Source: Progne subis subis (lineage: Eukaryota; Chordata; Aves; Passeriformes; Hirundinidae). From it: 64,000 nucleotides of DNA. The notes below the pieces were generated by a model. The model was not told the DNA's origin, made no database searches, and saw only the letters and a program-made list of their open reading frames with translations. Made by a program: the position numbers and the translations under genes. The stretch is taken from positions 62,001 through 126,000 of the forward strand of contig JAKJHU010000141.1 in assembly GCA_022316685.1 (NCBI GenBank). The letters run 5' to 3'. Shown in pieces: positions 11,726 to 22,926 of the stretch (position 1 is its first letter; the number at the start of each line of letters is the position of its first letter).

Positions 11726-12689
11726 GCAGAAGCGCTCTGTCCTGAAAAGCCTGCAACGCCGCTGCTAATAATAACCTCCAAAAGCCTGACCGTATTTATC
11801 CCGGGAAAAACAAAGAGTGAGCATCTGTCACCAGCCCTTGCTTGCCAAGATGCAGCCTCCAAAGTACTCGGTGAGTCCAGATGGGCAATTCTGGGCAGGG
11901 CTGGCCGGAGCAGCTCGAGTACGGAGCCACGCGTGTGTCACCAGCCTGGACACGGTCCCCACGTCCCCAACACCTCCTCTGCCAAAGCTGGAGCTTCCCC
12001 TCGGGCTCTCCAAAGCCCTCAGGTGATGAGCCCACGCATGCTGTGGCTGGGATCACAAGTCCCAACTTCAGCTGCTTGGGCCTGTTTTCCTAAAATTATT
12101 TTTCACCAGGAAGAGCCTGTCTCGGCTGCACAAAGGCATTCCCAGAGTCCTGCTGGAGAATCCGTGATGGAAAGCAAGAGAAATCATAGAAATTCAGCTC
12201 CTGGCATCTCTGCGCAGTTTAGATCATAGTAACAACTCTGTGGCTCCTGGGCAGTGTCTGTCACCTGTCCCATGGGCTGGTGACAGAGGTGGCTGAAACC
12301 GCAGTAAATCCACCTTGGATTTCCTCCCTACCAAGCCACAAACTCTCCATCACTTCCCAATTTTCTGCTGCTGCCTTTAAAGCTGACACACACACCGTAC
12401 AGACCAAGGGTGGCTTTCCTCCTGGGTGTTATTACTAAAATAATCACCACTGGCTGCAGCACTACTGGAAACAAATCAACATTTGCATTTCACTCCACAG
12501 AAGTGGCTTTCCTAGGCAGGAACGTTCCTACCCTTGCACCCTGCCTGTGTTTTGGGGAAGCAGAGCACAAACAGAAATAAGAATAAATGTTCACATGGAA
12601 ACACAAGTAGATTTAGGTGCAGCTTCAGGCTTAAGAAAAGCACAACACAGATATGAGCAAAATAAACATTTCCTCTTTATTAGCTTCAA
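11726..12689. other. Single-copy non-coding DNA
   Basis: No gene recognised. The frame 11345-12229 plus starts inside the CR1 and is dismissed. Sequence just before the right inverted-repeat arm is AT-rich. Confidence 0.55.
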
Positions 12690-13160
12690 TTAAAGAGCTA
12701 TTTTGTTTGAACTTCTCTCTTCTGTGCCTAAGCTGCACCAAGTTTGCACCATTGTTTGAAGCCATAAAATCAGAAAATCATGGAATCACTCAGGAAGGAA
12801 AAGCCCTCTCAGATCTTTGAGTCCAACCATTCCCACAGCACTGCCAAGGCCACCACGACCCCACGTCCCCAGGTGCCACATCCACACAGCTTTTAAATCC
12901 CTTCAGGGACAGTGATCCCACCACTGGCCTGGACAGCTCATGCCAGGGCAGGACAGCCCTTTCCATGAAGGAATTGTCCTGAATACCCAGTGTAAAGCTC
13001 CCCTGGCCCAGCCTGAGGCCGTTCCCTCTCCTCCTGTCCCTGTTCCCTGCGAGCAGATCCCAAATCCCCCCGGCTGTCCCCTCCTGTCAGGAGTTGTGCA
13101 GAGACACAAGGTTCCTCCTGAGCCTCCTTTTCTCCAGGCTCAGCCCCTTCCCCAGCTCCC
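12690..13160 (-). repeat. Right arm of the 471-bp inverted repeat
   Basis: Reverse complement of 6570-7040 with about eleven differences by eye, including the shared non-CR1 flank at 12690-12761. The spacer between arms is about 5.65 kb. Unlike the left arm, the flank here continues into ordinary sequence, so this may be the original locus and the left arm the copy. Confidence 0.88.
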
Positions 13161-13164
13161 TCAG
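12762..13164 (-). mobile_element. CR1 LINE 3' end, right arm of the inverted pair
   Basis: Minus-strand CR1 from the reversed terminus ('cagaaaatcatggaatcac') to 'cccagctccctcag'. Its 5' break differs from that of the plus-strand partner at 6546, yet the two share private variants and 3' flank. Confidence 0.92.
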
Positions 13165-13548
13165 CTGTGTGAATGCAAAGTAAACGGCTGGAAAAGGAAC
13201 CAAACCTGCAAGTGGGACCGGTGGATATTCACTGTCCACATCCACCAGTGGCGAAAAGAGAACTGAGTTTAAAGCTCCTTTTATATAAACAGTGCGATGC
13301 CACAGGGGCCACGCTGAGCAGAGATGGGAAGAGCTGACAAAATTCCCCCCCCAAATTCCCTCTTTCCACCATGTGCTGGGCAAAGGGCAAGGCTCACTGG
13401 AGCAATCCCTGTGGATGAAGATCCTGATGTTAAAAAAGCAGCACTGCCCTGCACTCCCTGACCCCGAGACACACGGGCATCACTCCCCACCACCCCAGGG
13501 CTCAGCAGCACATCTGGGTGAGCTTCTGCCAACAGGGAAACACCAGGA

Positions 13549-13790
13549 ATGGTGATGATAATGACAATGATGAGGAGGGAAAAGAGTAGGGATGATGATG
13601 GTAATGGCAGTAACAACATAACAATAATTACCCCATTAATTTCCTTAAGGTGCCATTAATTTTCTTACGACTTCTAAATACATAATATAAATAAATACGT
13701 AATAGATATACAGTGTGTGCTATATATAAAATAAATAAATATATGTACTACATAATATCATAAATACTTTTAATTTTAAAAGCCCCATGC
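13549..13790. repeat. Low-complexity AT/GAT-rich tract
   Basis: Imperfect GATGAT repeats pass into ATA/TAAATA-rich sequence with alternating TATATA. No regular long period is visible. Confidence 0.75.
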
Positions 13791-14602
13791 ACGTGACTGC
13801 CTAACTGACTAACTAACTAAATCTGAAATGGTGCCTCCAAGCCTTTTTGGCCAGGAAGGGACGGATGCACCCAGGGGTGAGGTGCTGCAGGTGGGTGCAG
13901 CGTGTACCAGGGGCTGGGGGGCTGAGAGGGCTCCAGCAGGGATGGCTCTGGCACATCCAGGGCCTCTGCCCATGTGCAGAGCTGGAGCCAGGATGCCAAC
14001 CCATCCCTGTCCTGCTGCCAGCCCCCAGCAGCTCTGCTGAGACTGGAATCGCTGAGCTCTCGCTGCTAAAACCCCCTTCTGAACGTGCTGGAGTGTCTTA
14101 CATAAGATGGCAATAAACTGGCACCGCAGAAGAAAGAGAGTAATTACACTACTGCCTTGTAAGCTTTGATTCTGTGCTATTTGGGAACAATCTGAGGATT
14201 TTTTTTTCTTTCTTTTTTTTTTTTTTTTTGTTAAGCTTATGAGGATAATGCCGAGAACAGCAAAGGTTTGGAAGTGGGGTGTCCAGCTTTCAAGCTCCCA
14301 TGTAAAACGCAGGTTTCCTTAGAATCTCACAGCCTGACAGGCACGACCAGAGAGAAGCAGGAGACATTTCTGCCCTCTCCTAGCAGCTTATGTATTATTC
14401 CTTAAAAAAAATAAAAAATGAAAAAGGGCAAGAAAAGAAAAGAAAAACTTTCAGAGAAATGTGGTGCCTTTATTCCCTTGTGTTGTTTAAACCGTTTCTC
14501 ATGGCACTGCACAATGAGCTTTCTTCGGGAAGTAGAGCAGGAGCTTTTCCTCAGACCACAGTAAAGCACTTACAGCTTCAGTGCCTTGAGATGATGGTGG
14601 AT

Positions 14603-14640
14603 AAAATAAAAAATAAAAAATAAAAAAAAAAAAAAAAAAG
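14603..14640. repeat. (AAAAT)n / poly(A) tract
   Basis: Three AAATA-type units followed by an A-run of about 18. No upstream coding remnant supports a processed pseudogene. Confidence 0.85.
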
Positions 14641-15136
14641 GAGAAGAAACTAAAAGGAAGAGAGAATGAATGGGGAACTTGAATCAGGAAGAAAGAGAGG
14701 TGGGGGGGAAAGAAGAAACAGGCATCAAATGCAGGGATAATTGCAAAGCACCACCACACTCCTGGCCAGGGAAGAAAAGGAATTGTAGATGAACCGTGAG
14801 CATGACAAAGAATCCCTTCAACAAGTTGTCTTTTATCACAACTTTGCTGCTCCACAGCTACACTGCAACCAGGAGAAATTGCATCACGTCAACAGCAAGT
14901 TTATAGAGATAAACTGACTGGAGCAGGGGAAAGATGCTGCAGCCACTTGTGCTTCCCTGCCAGGCTGCAATGAATTCCCTGAGAACAGCGCACACGGGGC
15001 ATGAGAACCAAAACACACCCCTGAAAGGGGCAGCTCCAAAATATCCCTGGAGGGAACCTCCCAAAAATCATCCTGGCTCCGTGAGCAGGGGCATCTTTCA
15101 CTAGATCGGGTTACTCAAAGCCAAAACCTTTTGTTG

Positions 15137-15342
15137 AGGCTTAGATTGGATTTCAGGAGAAATTTCTTTGCCCAAAGGGCTGTCCAGTCCAGGCAGTGGA
15201 GGAGCCCCCATCCCTGGAGGGATTTAACAGCCCTTTGCATGTGGCACCTGGGCACACAGGTGGCCCTGGCAGTGCTGAGGGAGCGGCTGGACTCCACCTG
15301 AGAGGCTTTTCCCATGCTGAACAATTCTGTGATTCTATTCTG
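15137..15342 (+). mobile_element. CR1 LINE 3' end, short
   Basis: Plus-strand CR1 of about 205 bp from 'ggcttagattggatttcagg' through 'ccatccctggagggattta' to the paired octamer remnant 'attctgtgattctattctg'. The terminal octamer repeat is one of the best kept in the window. Confidence 0.9.
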
Positions 15343-16440
15343 TGTCTCCCAGCCTGTCTCTGCTCCTTCCCCAGGAGCACTGGAGGGCTTCTCCTGCTCC
15401 CACCCCCGGGCTCCATTCCATGCCCTCCTCGCCAGCCTCTCCCTCCGCCGCAGCCCCGAGAACGGCTGCTGGCTTAAATGCAAATAGTGCACACGCAGGC
15501 ACAGGAGCTTTTTTTAAATTCTGAAAGCTGAGACTTCTAAGTTTATCTCAGAAGGACACTGGAAAGATGAATAGAGAGAAATTATGCAGAGAAAGAGAAA
15601 ATATTCAAAGAGTGGAATTATGTATGCATAATTGCCTGGCTCCCTGGGGTGCACGGGCGAGTACACCAAGTCACTTTGTGAAATCATTCCCCACAACTCC
15701 TGTATCCTAATTATAGTGCAGTAAGTGGGGAGAAGCTAATTTTTAAACAGTCCTGATGGGGTAACTGGAAGAACCATGAGGATGCTGTTTAACCCCTCGC
15801 ATACTGAGAGGCTTCAAGCAAAGAAGCCAGCACAGGAGAAATAAATGAAATGCTGAGGAAGCCAAAGCATCGTTCTATGGTTGGTCTAAAGGTGCTCAGC
15901 AGGAGAGCCAAGCAAGCAGGAGCCTTCAGGTTAGAGGAGAAAAAAAAAAAAGGGCAGACCTGAAGAAATAGGCCAAAATTAAAAAAATAACACCAGTAAA
16001 CACGACCTCTGCCCAGACTTCAAAGGAGACTGGAGGCAGCATTATGGTGTCTCTGTGTCCCTCTGCCCTGCACAGCAAATTCTCAGCCAAAAGCTTTCTA
16101 AGTCCAAAGTATGCCTGTGCAGGAACCTCTTTATCCACGCAGAAAATGCAATCACAGCTGCCTGGCACCTCAGCACATTCCCCACTGCAGCATAAATACC
16201 TGCAGCAAAGAGAGCCCCATTTAACACTCCCTGGAATCTTGGCTGGCACGGGGAGGACCTGGTTCCAGCAGGGATCTGCTGCTCCAGCTCCTTATGAACC
16301 CCTCACAGGTCACAGCCATCGATGAGCCAGCAAGGAAGGACAAAACTGGGCGGTTTTCCTGCATTGTCTGTGCAATGCTCAAACCCCATTTCTTTACAGG
16401 AAAATAAAAGGCAGTAGCAGGACATCCCTGCCCTCAAGGT
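15343..16440. other. Single-copy non-coding DNA
   Basis: Nothing recognised; a short A-run at about 15940-15952. Confidence 0.55.
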
Positions 16441-16650
16441 GTGCCAGGGGAGGTTTAGGTGGCATAACAGGGAAAGTTTCTTCCCCCAAAGGGTTGGTCA
16501 GTGGTGGAGTCTCCATGGCTGGAGGGATTTAACAGCTGTGTGGATGTGGCACTTGGGGATATGGCTCAGAGGTGGCCTTGGCAGTGCTGGAGGAATGGCT
16601 GCACTCGAAGATCTTAAAGGGCTTTTTCAACCAAAATAATTCCACGACCT
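16441..16650 (+). mobile_element. CR1 LINE 3' end, short
   Basis: Plus-strand CR1, about 210 bp, with 'gtgccaggggaggtttagg', 'gctggagggatttaacagc', 'gtggatgtggcacttgggg' and a degraded terminus 'aataattccacgacc'. Confidence 0.9.
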
Positions 16651-16913
16651 AACCCAGGCTCTCACACCGTCCTGCGGCTTCACCTAATGCAGAAATCAGC
16701 CACCAAAGGCCTTTTATTCTCACCATGCTCGAGTTTAAGCCAACCAAAACCACTCTTGGAAGTCCCCCTAAACTCTGACATTTTTACTAAATTCCCTTTA
16801 AATTTCTCAGCCTGGTAATGTTTGTTCTCGTTCATTCCAAACCCCTTCAACTGTTCCAATTAGCATTGTTTTTCCCCTATCGGAACAGATGCAGGCACAC
16901 AGTATTAAAAAGA

Positions 16914-16945
<32 letters not shown>

Positions 16946-18750
16946 AAGGAAAAAAAATAAAATAAAATAAAATACACCATTTACCCATCCTAGATAGACA
17001 AAGAGTGATTTTGTCCCTCAGCCATGCCTTGCACAATACCACTAAAAGCATGAAAACACCACTTAGGACTCCCAGGGACGCAGCACATGCACGGGGCTGT
17101 GGCTGCTGCAGCCCTCTGAGTGCAAAACACCTGGATTCCAACATCTGCTGCCAAGGGAGAGAGAGGGGGAAAAGCAAAGGCTTTCACTCCAGGTTGCATT
17201 ATTTTGAATCCCCAGGGTGTTTGGGCTTTTGTATTTGTACCAGGCCGTTTTGAGGGGAGGGACCCCTGGAGATGGATCCCCTTCAGGGAAGCTCTCAGCC
17301 TGGAAAAGGGAGGCAGGGCTCCTCTCTGAGAAAAGCCACCTCCAAAATTTTATAGATAACCACAGGATTTAAGACCAGAAGACCATCTAGGAGGAGGACC
17401 TCCTACAAAAAAATAAGCAATTAAATCTTCCCCAGTCACCTCTTTGTTGAGGGCAGTTCTTTGTTCGGAGGAGGATTTCCAGAAAGCTGTGCCCGACTTC
17501 CAGCCTTGAGCTCAGATCTCAGCACGTGAGGAACTCTCAAGTGCAGTCTTACAAATGATGAACTCTGCCAAGCCCGCATTAATACCTAACCCTCGTGCTC
17601 GGAAAATTATATATTCTACTGAAATTGAATCGTTTTTTTCCTCTTTTTTTGGCCAAAGTAATAGACACAATTTTGCTACTTAATCCTCTCCTATTGTCTC
17701 AAGCTCACTCAAATTATAGCCATTTGAACTGTGATCTGAGCTCCCCTGTGCTCAAGGAACTAATTAGACCAAGGACAGTCAAACTTCCCAACTTCCTGAA
17801 TACTAAATTCCTTGTCTGGCCAAGAGCCACAGGATGGTGGAAAGAGGGAAGAGCAGAAGCAGGTCCCAGGTGAGTGATGGCTCCAGGGACATCCCTGTGC
17901 CTCCCTGTCAGCTCCAAGGCAGGGGAACAACCACCAGGAGCTGACAAAAAAATCACTACTGAGTGATGAGGGAGAGACAGTTCAATGTTTTCTCTACTTC
18001 CTTGGAAAGAAATGTTCTGCTCTGTCTGAAAAAGAAAAGAGGAAAACCTGAGAGAGAGCCTCAGAACACTGTTCTTTGGGGCACTTGTCCCAGAAGAGGA
18101 TATTCTGGTTTACAATCTCATTTTGGGGTGGGATTCCATCTCTCTCCTTGGAAAACCTCAACGAGGAGCACTCAGTTTGCCCGAGGTGAGAGGCCCCTCA
18201 GGTGAGGGGTTTTGGGCTGTACCTCGTGTCACTCCTTGTCCTGTCCTCACTCTCCAGCAAGGGCAGGATGACACAGCCAAGCAAACCTCAGCAGATCTGG
18301 GGTGGAATCTGGTTGTGGCACACGAGGTCAGCGCTGCTAAAACACGGACACACAACGTTGTCTGGGCAAATTTCCTCCTCTTTTTCTTGGGAGAAGAGAG
18401 AGAATCAGGCTCCAGGGGTAATAACATTTCAAAACAGGTGTAAAGGAACGATTTGAGGACGAGAGGAAGGGCTGGGACCACAACATGTTGGCAGCAGCGC
18501 CTCACCTCCAGCTCCAATCTGGCCCCAGAGCAGGAGCAAACCAAGGATTTCCTGATGGAAGGCTCATTGCTGAGCCTGGTTTGAGGTGACACAGGCACCA
18601 GCAGCACAGACACCTCCTGCCTGCCTGACAGGACAACAGGAATGACAACACCTAGGCAGAAACTGAAACTGCTGTCTGAACTAAAACGTGCAAATAAATT
18701 TGCACCGCTGGTGTTGGGTTCTCTGGGTGAGCTTCGGGGCTGTCAGTAAG
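16651..18750. other. Single-copy non-coding DNA
   Basis: No gene recognised. An A-rich block lies at 16907-16975 (A-runs broken by G, then AAAAT units). Confidence 0.55.
16907..16975. repeat. A-rich / (AAAAT)n tract
   Basis: Long A-runs interrupted by single G residues, then several TAAAA units. Confidence 0.85.
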
Positions 18751-18914
18751 ACTCACAGAATTGCTTGGGTTGGCAGGGACCTTGAAGAACATCTGATTCC
18801 ATCCACACCTTCCACCGTCCCAGGCTGCTCCAAGCCCCAATGACCAACCTGGCCTTGGACACTTCCAGGGATCCAGGGGCAGCCACAGCTGCTCTGGGCC
18901 AGGGCCTCACCCCT
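18751..18914 (-). mobile_element. CR1 LINE 3' end, short
   Basis: Minus-strand CR1, about 165 bp: 'actcacagaattgcttgggt', 'ggcagggaccttgaagaac', 'gggatccaggggcagcc', breaking off at 'agggcctcacccc'. Some expected bases after 'attccatccacacc' are missing. Confidence 0.9.
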
Positions 18915-21141
18915 ATTAACCTCACTAATTTCATATAATCATTATTATAAGTGAAAAGAAGAAGCCTGTACAGATGTCAGGACACAGACAAACGTACTGG
19001 ATGCAGCAGCACCGTGTTTGCCATCAGCAGACAGGGAGGTCACAGGGCAGGGCACCGTGAGGCTTCCCAAGATGTGTCTGCTGTCCTTTCACACCGTCAC
19101 CTCCCGCAGACAAGATGCCAGAGAAGAGTTCAGGGAGGATCTGCAGGCACGGGAAATATTCCTGCAGGAGCTCGTTCGAACCGCTTTGGGCGTAACACAA
19201 GAGGAAACTCGCAAGTGTTGGGAAGGCGCAGCCAGGCAACCCCAGGGCATGCGAGGGGTGTTCCAGGGGCAGAGACTGCAGGACAAGGGCAGGAAGGAGG
19301 AATCCCGGGAGAAAACTGAATTCAGGCAGATTTCCACAGGGATTTGCAAAGTGGCTAAGAGGAGTGAGGCGTAGCTGGGCCCTGGGCACCTCCTGGGGGG
19401 AGAAGATCACCTTGGGCTGGGCGATGGGGACCCCAAAAGGAAGATCCAAGCGAGTCCCACCCCGAGCCAGCCTCTCAGCAGCACCAAAGCAGCCCCAGAG
19501 GAACAGAGAGCTCGTGTCACTTTTCCACCCTCAGGGCCTCGACTGGGTGCAGATGATCTTATGACAAGATCGATGGATCCTGATATAGCAGCACTCGAGA
19601 GGAACGCTGCTGCAGAAGGGCTCTTGTGAGAGGATCGGGAGCGAAGAGGAGTTCGGAGGGACGGATGGTGAATGAGGAACAATGGAACATCACCGGCTGC
19701 TGGGAGCACTGAGCCACCGTTTGTACAAACACACCTTTTCGGGGTGACACTCGAAACTACCTGCAAAACCATTTCTAATTTGCAAGCCTTCCTTCCACAG
19801 CTTTTTGGCTGTGTTTGGATGTGTCTGATACAGAGAGCTCCTGAGTCACTGGCTCAGAGTGCTCCTGCAGCCCCAGGCAGAGGCATCTACACCTCTGTAG
19901 GTGAGCACATCTCCTCAGCTGCAGGGAGGTGAGCATGGGCTCAGCTCCTGCCTGCAATCCCCAGGTGCTTTGGAGGCACGTGCTCCAAAATCCCTGGCAT
20001 CATCACCATCCCGCTGTGGACCTGCTGTACGCCGGGGTGTTCAGTTAAACACCTCCAAAATACCACAGCTCCACATCTCCCAGCTGCCCCTGCTCAGACC
20101 ACAACCACATCAGCAGGAAAACAATAATCCTGGTGCCTCGAAGCTGCCAGAGCACGGCTCAGCACGGCAGCACGAGCACCAGAGCTCTCGTCTCAGAGGG
20201 GCTGGTGGCACATGGCACAGAGAGAATCCTAATCCCTGCAAAGCCAGGAGGAGCTGAGGCACACCAAGACATCCTTCGAGCAGGATACACCACCTAGGAC
20301 ACAGATCCACAGATGGACAACAGCTCTTTCAGGGACCTGACTCCTATAACCACATCAGCTTTAATTTTTACACTGACTTAAAAAAAAAAAAAACCAAACA
20401 AAAACCCCCCCCACACAAACACACGCATAGAACTGGGAATCTTGCCCCACCCCTCGTCCAGGTAAAATCACACGAAAGCTCCAGCTCCGGCTGGCGCAGT
20501 GGCCAGGATCAGGAAGGGGAGGGAATGTTTATGAAATGGTTTTAACCAATTCAATTTTGAGGCAATTTGTGCGCAGCGGCAGAGGCAGCCCTGACTGCAG
20601 CAAAGAGGGAGCAGGCTGGATCAATGGCAGGGTGGAGGTGGGGGCAGGAAAGCAGGAGCAGCAGACTGTGGCATTGAGGCTAATGGCTTTGGAGGGATTT
20701 ATTCCATGAGAAACGCAGCTCCGAGCCACACGGGGTCTGCGCCGGGAGTACGGCAGCGCCTCGGAGGGACAGCCCCCAACTCCAGGGAGGATCAACACCA
20801 AACACTCCAGGAAAAGCAGGAAACTTCTCCTCTTACAAGAATAAATAAATGACATTTAATGGATCCAATCAGGCCGCCTGCAAAACCCCAAAATTCTGCT
20901 GAATCCCTCCCCGCCCCCAGCCAGCAAGGTAAAAGCTCCAGCACTGCGCCCAGCTGTGCTCCTGGGACAGCCACTCCTCACACCCACACCCCAAACAAAA
21001 CCCTGCTGCCACAACCGGCCATGGGCTCCTCATTCTCTGCACCAACAAGGGAAAACACATGGAAAAATTTCCATCCCTTCCCCAGCTTGGTCCTCAGCAG
21101 CAAAGCTTCACCTGGAGACACCATTTCCCCTCTCCCTGGTG
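18915..21141. other. Single-copy non-coding DNA
   Basis: No gene recognised. An A-run followed by a C-run is at about 20380-20413. Confidence 0.55.
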
Positions 21142-21147
21142 GCCTCC
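21142..21147. repeat. Left target-site duplication of LTR copy B
   Basis: Hexamer gcctcc, repeated exactly at 21536-21541. Confidence 0.9.
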
Positions 21148-21535
21148 TGTCACCCTGGTTTTTCTGAGTTTTTTAAAGCTTTTGATTGTTCATAAAATGG
21201 AGTCAGACTTTTTAGCTACTGTACAATATTAGGAGCAGTTTCTACCTTTTCTCACACATGTAACACAAACAAATCCTTTGTTTTTCATTCCCTGTCCTTT
21301 GTTTGCATATTTCTAACCTGAAAACAATTGCAACTGACAGTTGGTCTGGCCACTGAGGCTGAGGGGTGGAAACTCCAGAAGCCAATCCACAGCCAGACCC
21401 ACAGATGTATAAAAAGTAAGAAATAAACAGGCAGAGGGGCTCTGGGCCTTGGCTCAGCCTTGGGCTCTCTCAGAGGAACTCTCTGCCCTGGAAATCTCTC
21501 GTCTCTGTGTGGTTGCTTTGTGTGTCCCGATCACA
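21148..21535 (+). mobile_element. Solo LTR, family 1 copy B (endogenous retrovirus)
   Basis: A 388-bp LTR starting TGTCACCCTGG and ending CCGATCACA, homologous along its length to 1342-1728 and 45102-45497 but visibly more diverged from both than they are from each other. It keeps the TATA-like 'gatgtataaaaag' and the poly(A) signal in 'gaaataaaca'. A perfect 6-bp duplication gcctcc flanks it. Same strand as the other two copies; no internal viral sequence. Confidence 0.9.
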
Positions 21536-21541
21536 GCCTCC
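21536..21541. repeat. Right target-site duplication of LTR copy B
   Basis: Exact second copy of gcctcc. Confidence 0.9.
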
Positions 21542-22230
21542 ACCCGTGCTTTGGATGAGTATTCAAGGAGTGGACAGCAGGAGCTGCTTTGGGGATAGAA
21601 CAGAGGGAAGTGGCTTTGTGGACCCCGGTTTTGACAAATGAGGGGAGGAACGGCCTCTGATGGCTCCTGCAGCGTGGGATCAGCAGCTCTGGGTCCCTGC
21701 GCCGGCAGAATTTGCTGGGAATTGCTCCCGATGGTGTTTGCAGCCCAAGGATAACGCGCTGCTCTTTCCACATCCCACTATCTCCATGCCCAAGCACATA
21801 TGGTCTGGCTAAATCAGAAGCCTTGGAAAGGCTGTCAACAAGACTAGAGGAAGGTGGGCATCTGTGCAGAAACATATGTATGTCCCAGCACTGCACTGTG
21901 AGCACGGAGAGGACGCCCAGAATCCCACCAAAACCTGCCTGGGTCCAGCACAACTGGACCAGGGACACTGTGGCTGCCACTTCCCTTAGTGCAAAACCAT
22001 CCTTCTGCTTCCAAGGAGCCTCCTGCCAGCAGATCTGAGATGTTCCCTACTCTGGTCCAACATTTCAGGGCATTGCTGCTCCAGCCCTCGTTTACAGATC
22101 CACTCATGTGTTTGCTTCAAAGTCTCATGTGTTTGCTTTATGTTCATCTGTGAAAATCTCCCCCACAGTACTAAAGGCAGTGGAATAATCTACTATTTCA
22201 ACCCGCACTCCTCAGAGAATTCTGCAGTTT

Positions 22231-22297
22231 AAAAAAAAAAAAAAAAAAAAAAATGAAAAGAAAGAAAAGAAGAAAGAAAAAAAGGGAAAAAAAACGT
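22231..22297. repeat. Poly(A) / GAAA-rich tract
   Basis: A run of 23 A followed by AAAG/GAAA-rich sequence. Confidence 0.9.
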
Positions 22298-22847
22298 GGT
22301 TGAATTTGATTAAACCTTTGGAATCCCTCCAATATTTCCAGTTATTCCATCTGTAGAAACACTCTACTGGCACTTGGCACACTCAGAGCTTTAACTGCCT
22401 TCTAAATCAGCAGCAGTTCTGCCTAACAATTTGGCATTTGCACAGTGCCTTGTAAATCACCCACCTTACATCTCTGGGTACGAGGACCAAACCCTCCAAA
22501 AAGCCCATTACTGCCTGAGAGAAATTCTTCAGGAAGAAAATAACCTTCCTATGGGCTTGTCTCTTGACAAAAACTGGGGGACACTGGCATTCGGTGGGCA
22601 AGGTACTGACACCGAGGCTGCTGGTGCTACCATGGCAGTAAAATGAAACCCAACGCAGCCAGCTGGTTGCTACACTGCTGTTAAAGCTCCCTTTCTGTTT
22701 GTGACCTTTCTGGAACTCTCCAAAAGGCGTTCATCTGTACCAAATCCACCCAGGATCAAGGGTTGATGCGAGGTGAAGGTGTTGGCGTCCCGGTCCTCAC
22801 CGGCTGGCACCACAGAGGGATTGATTACAATTCCGTCGGCCGGCATT

Positions 22848-22926
22848 TGTTTGGTTGTTTTGGGTTTTGGGGGATTTTTTTTGTTTTGTTTTGGTTTTGG
22901 GGTTTTTTTTGGTGGTTTTTTTTGGA
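22848..22926. repeat. T/G-only low-complexity tract
   Basis: About 75 bases almost free of A and C on this strand, with alternating T-runs and GG to GGGGG runs ('ttttgggttttggggg', 'ttttggttttggggtttt'). Strong strand asymmetry. Confidence 0.85.

Larger units (their letters stand above)
13165..15136. other. Single-copy DNA with AT-rich and simple repeats
   Basis: No gene. Holds imperfect GAT/AAT runs at about 13549-13640, a strongly AT-rich stretch at about 13660-13790, a T-run at 14202-14229 and an A-rich AAATA tract ending in an A-run at about 14603-14640. Confidence 0.6.

Noticed and set aside
11345..12229. Open frame of 294 codons
   Set aside because: Its first part is antisense CR1 sequence; the rest has no recognisable content.
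19165..19185. Possible tRNA B-box (cgttcgaaccgc)
   Set aside because: No A-box at the right distance and no cloverleaf can be drawn.
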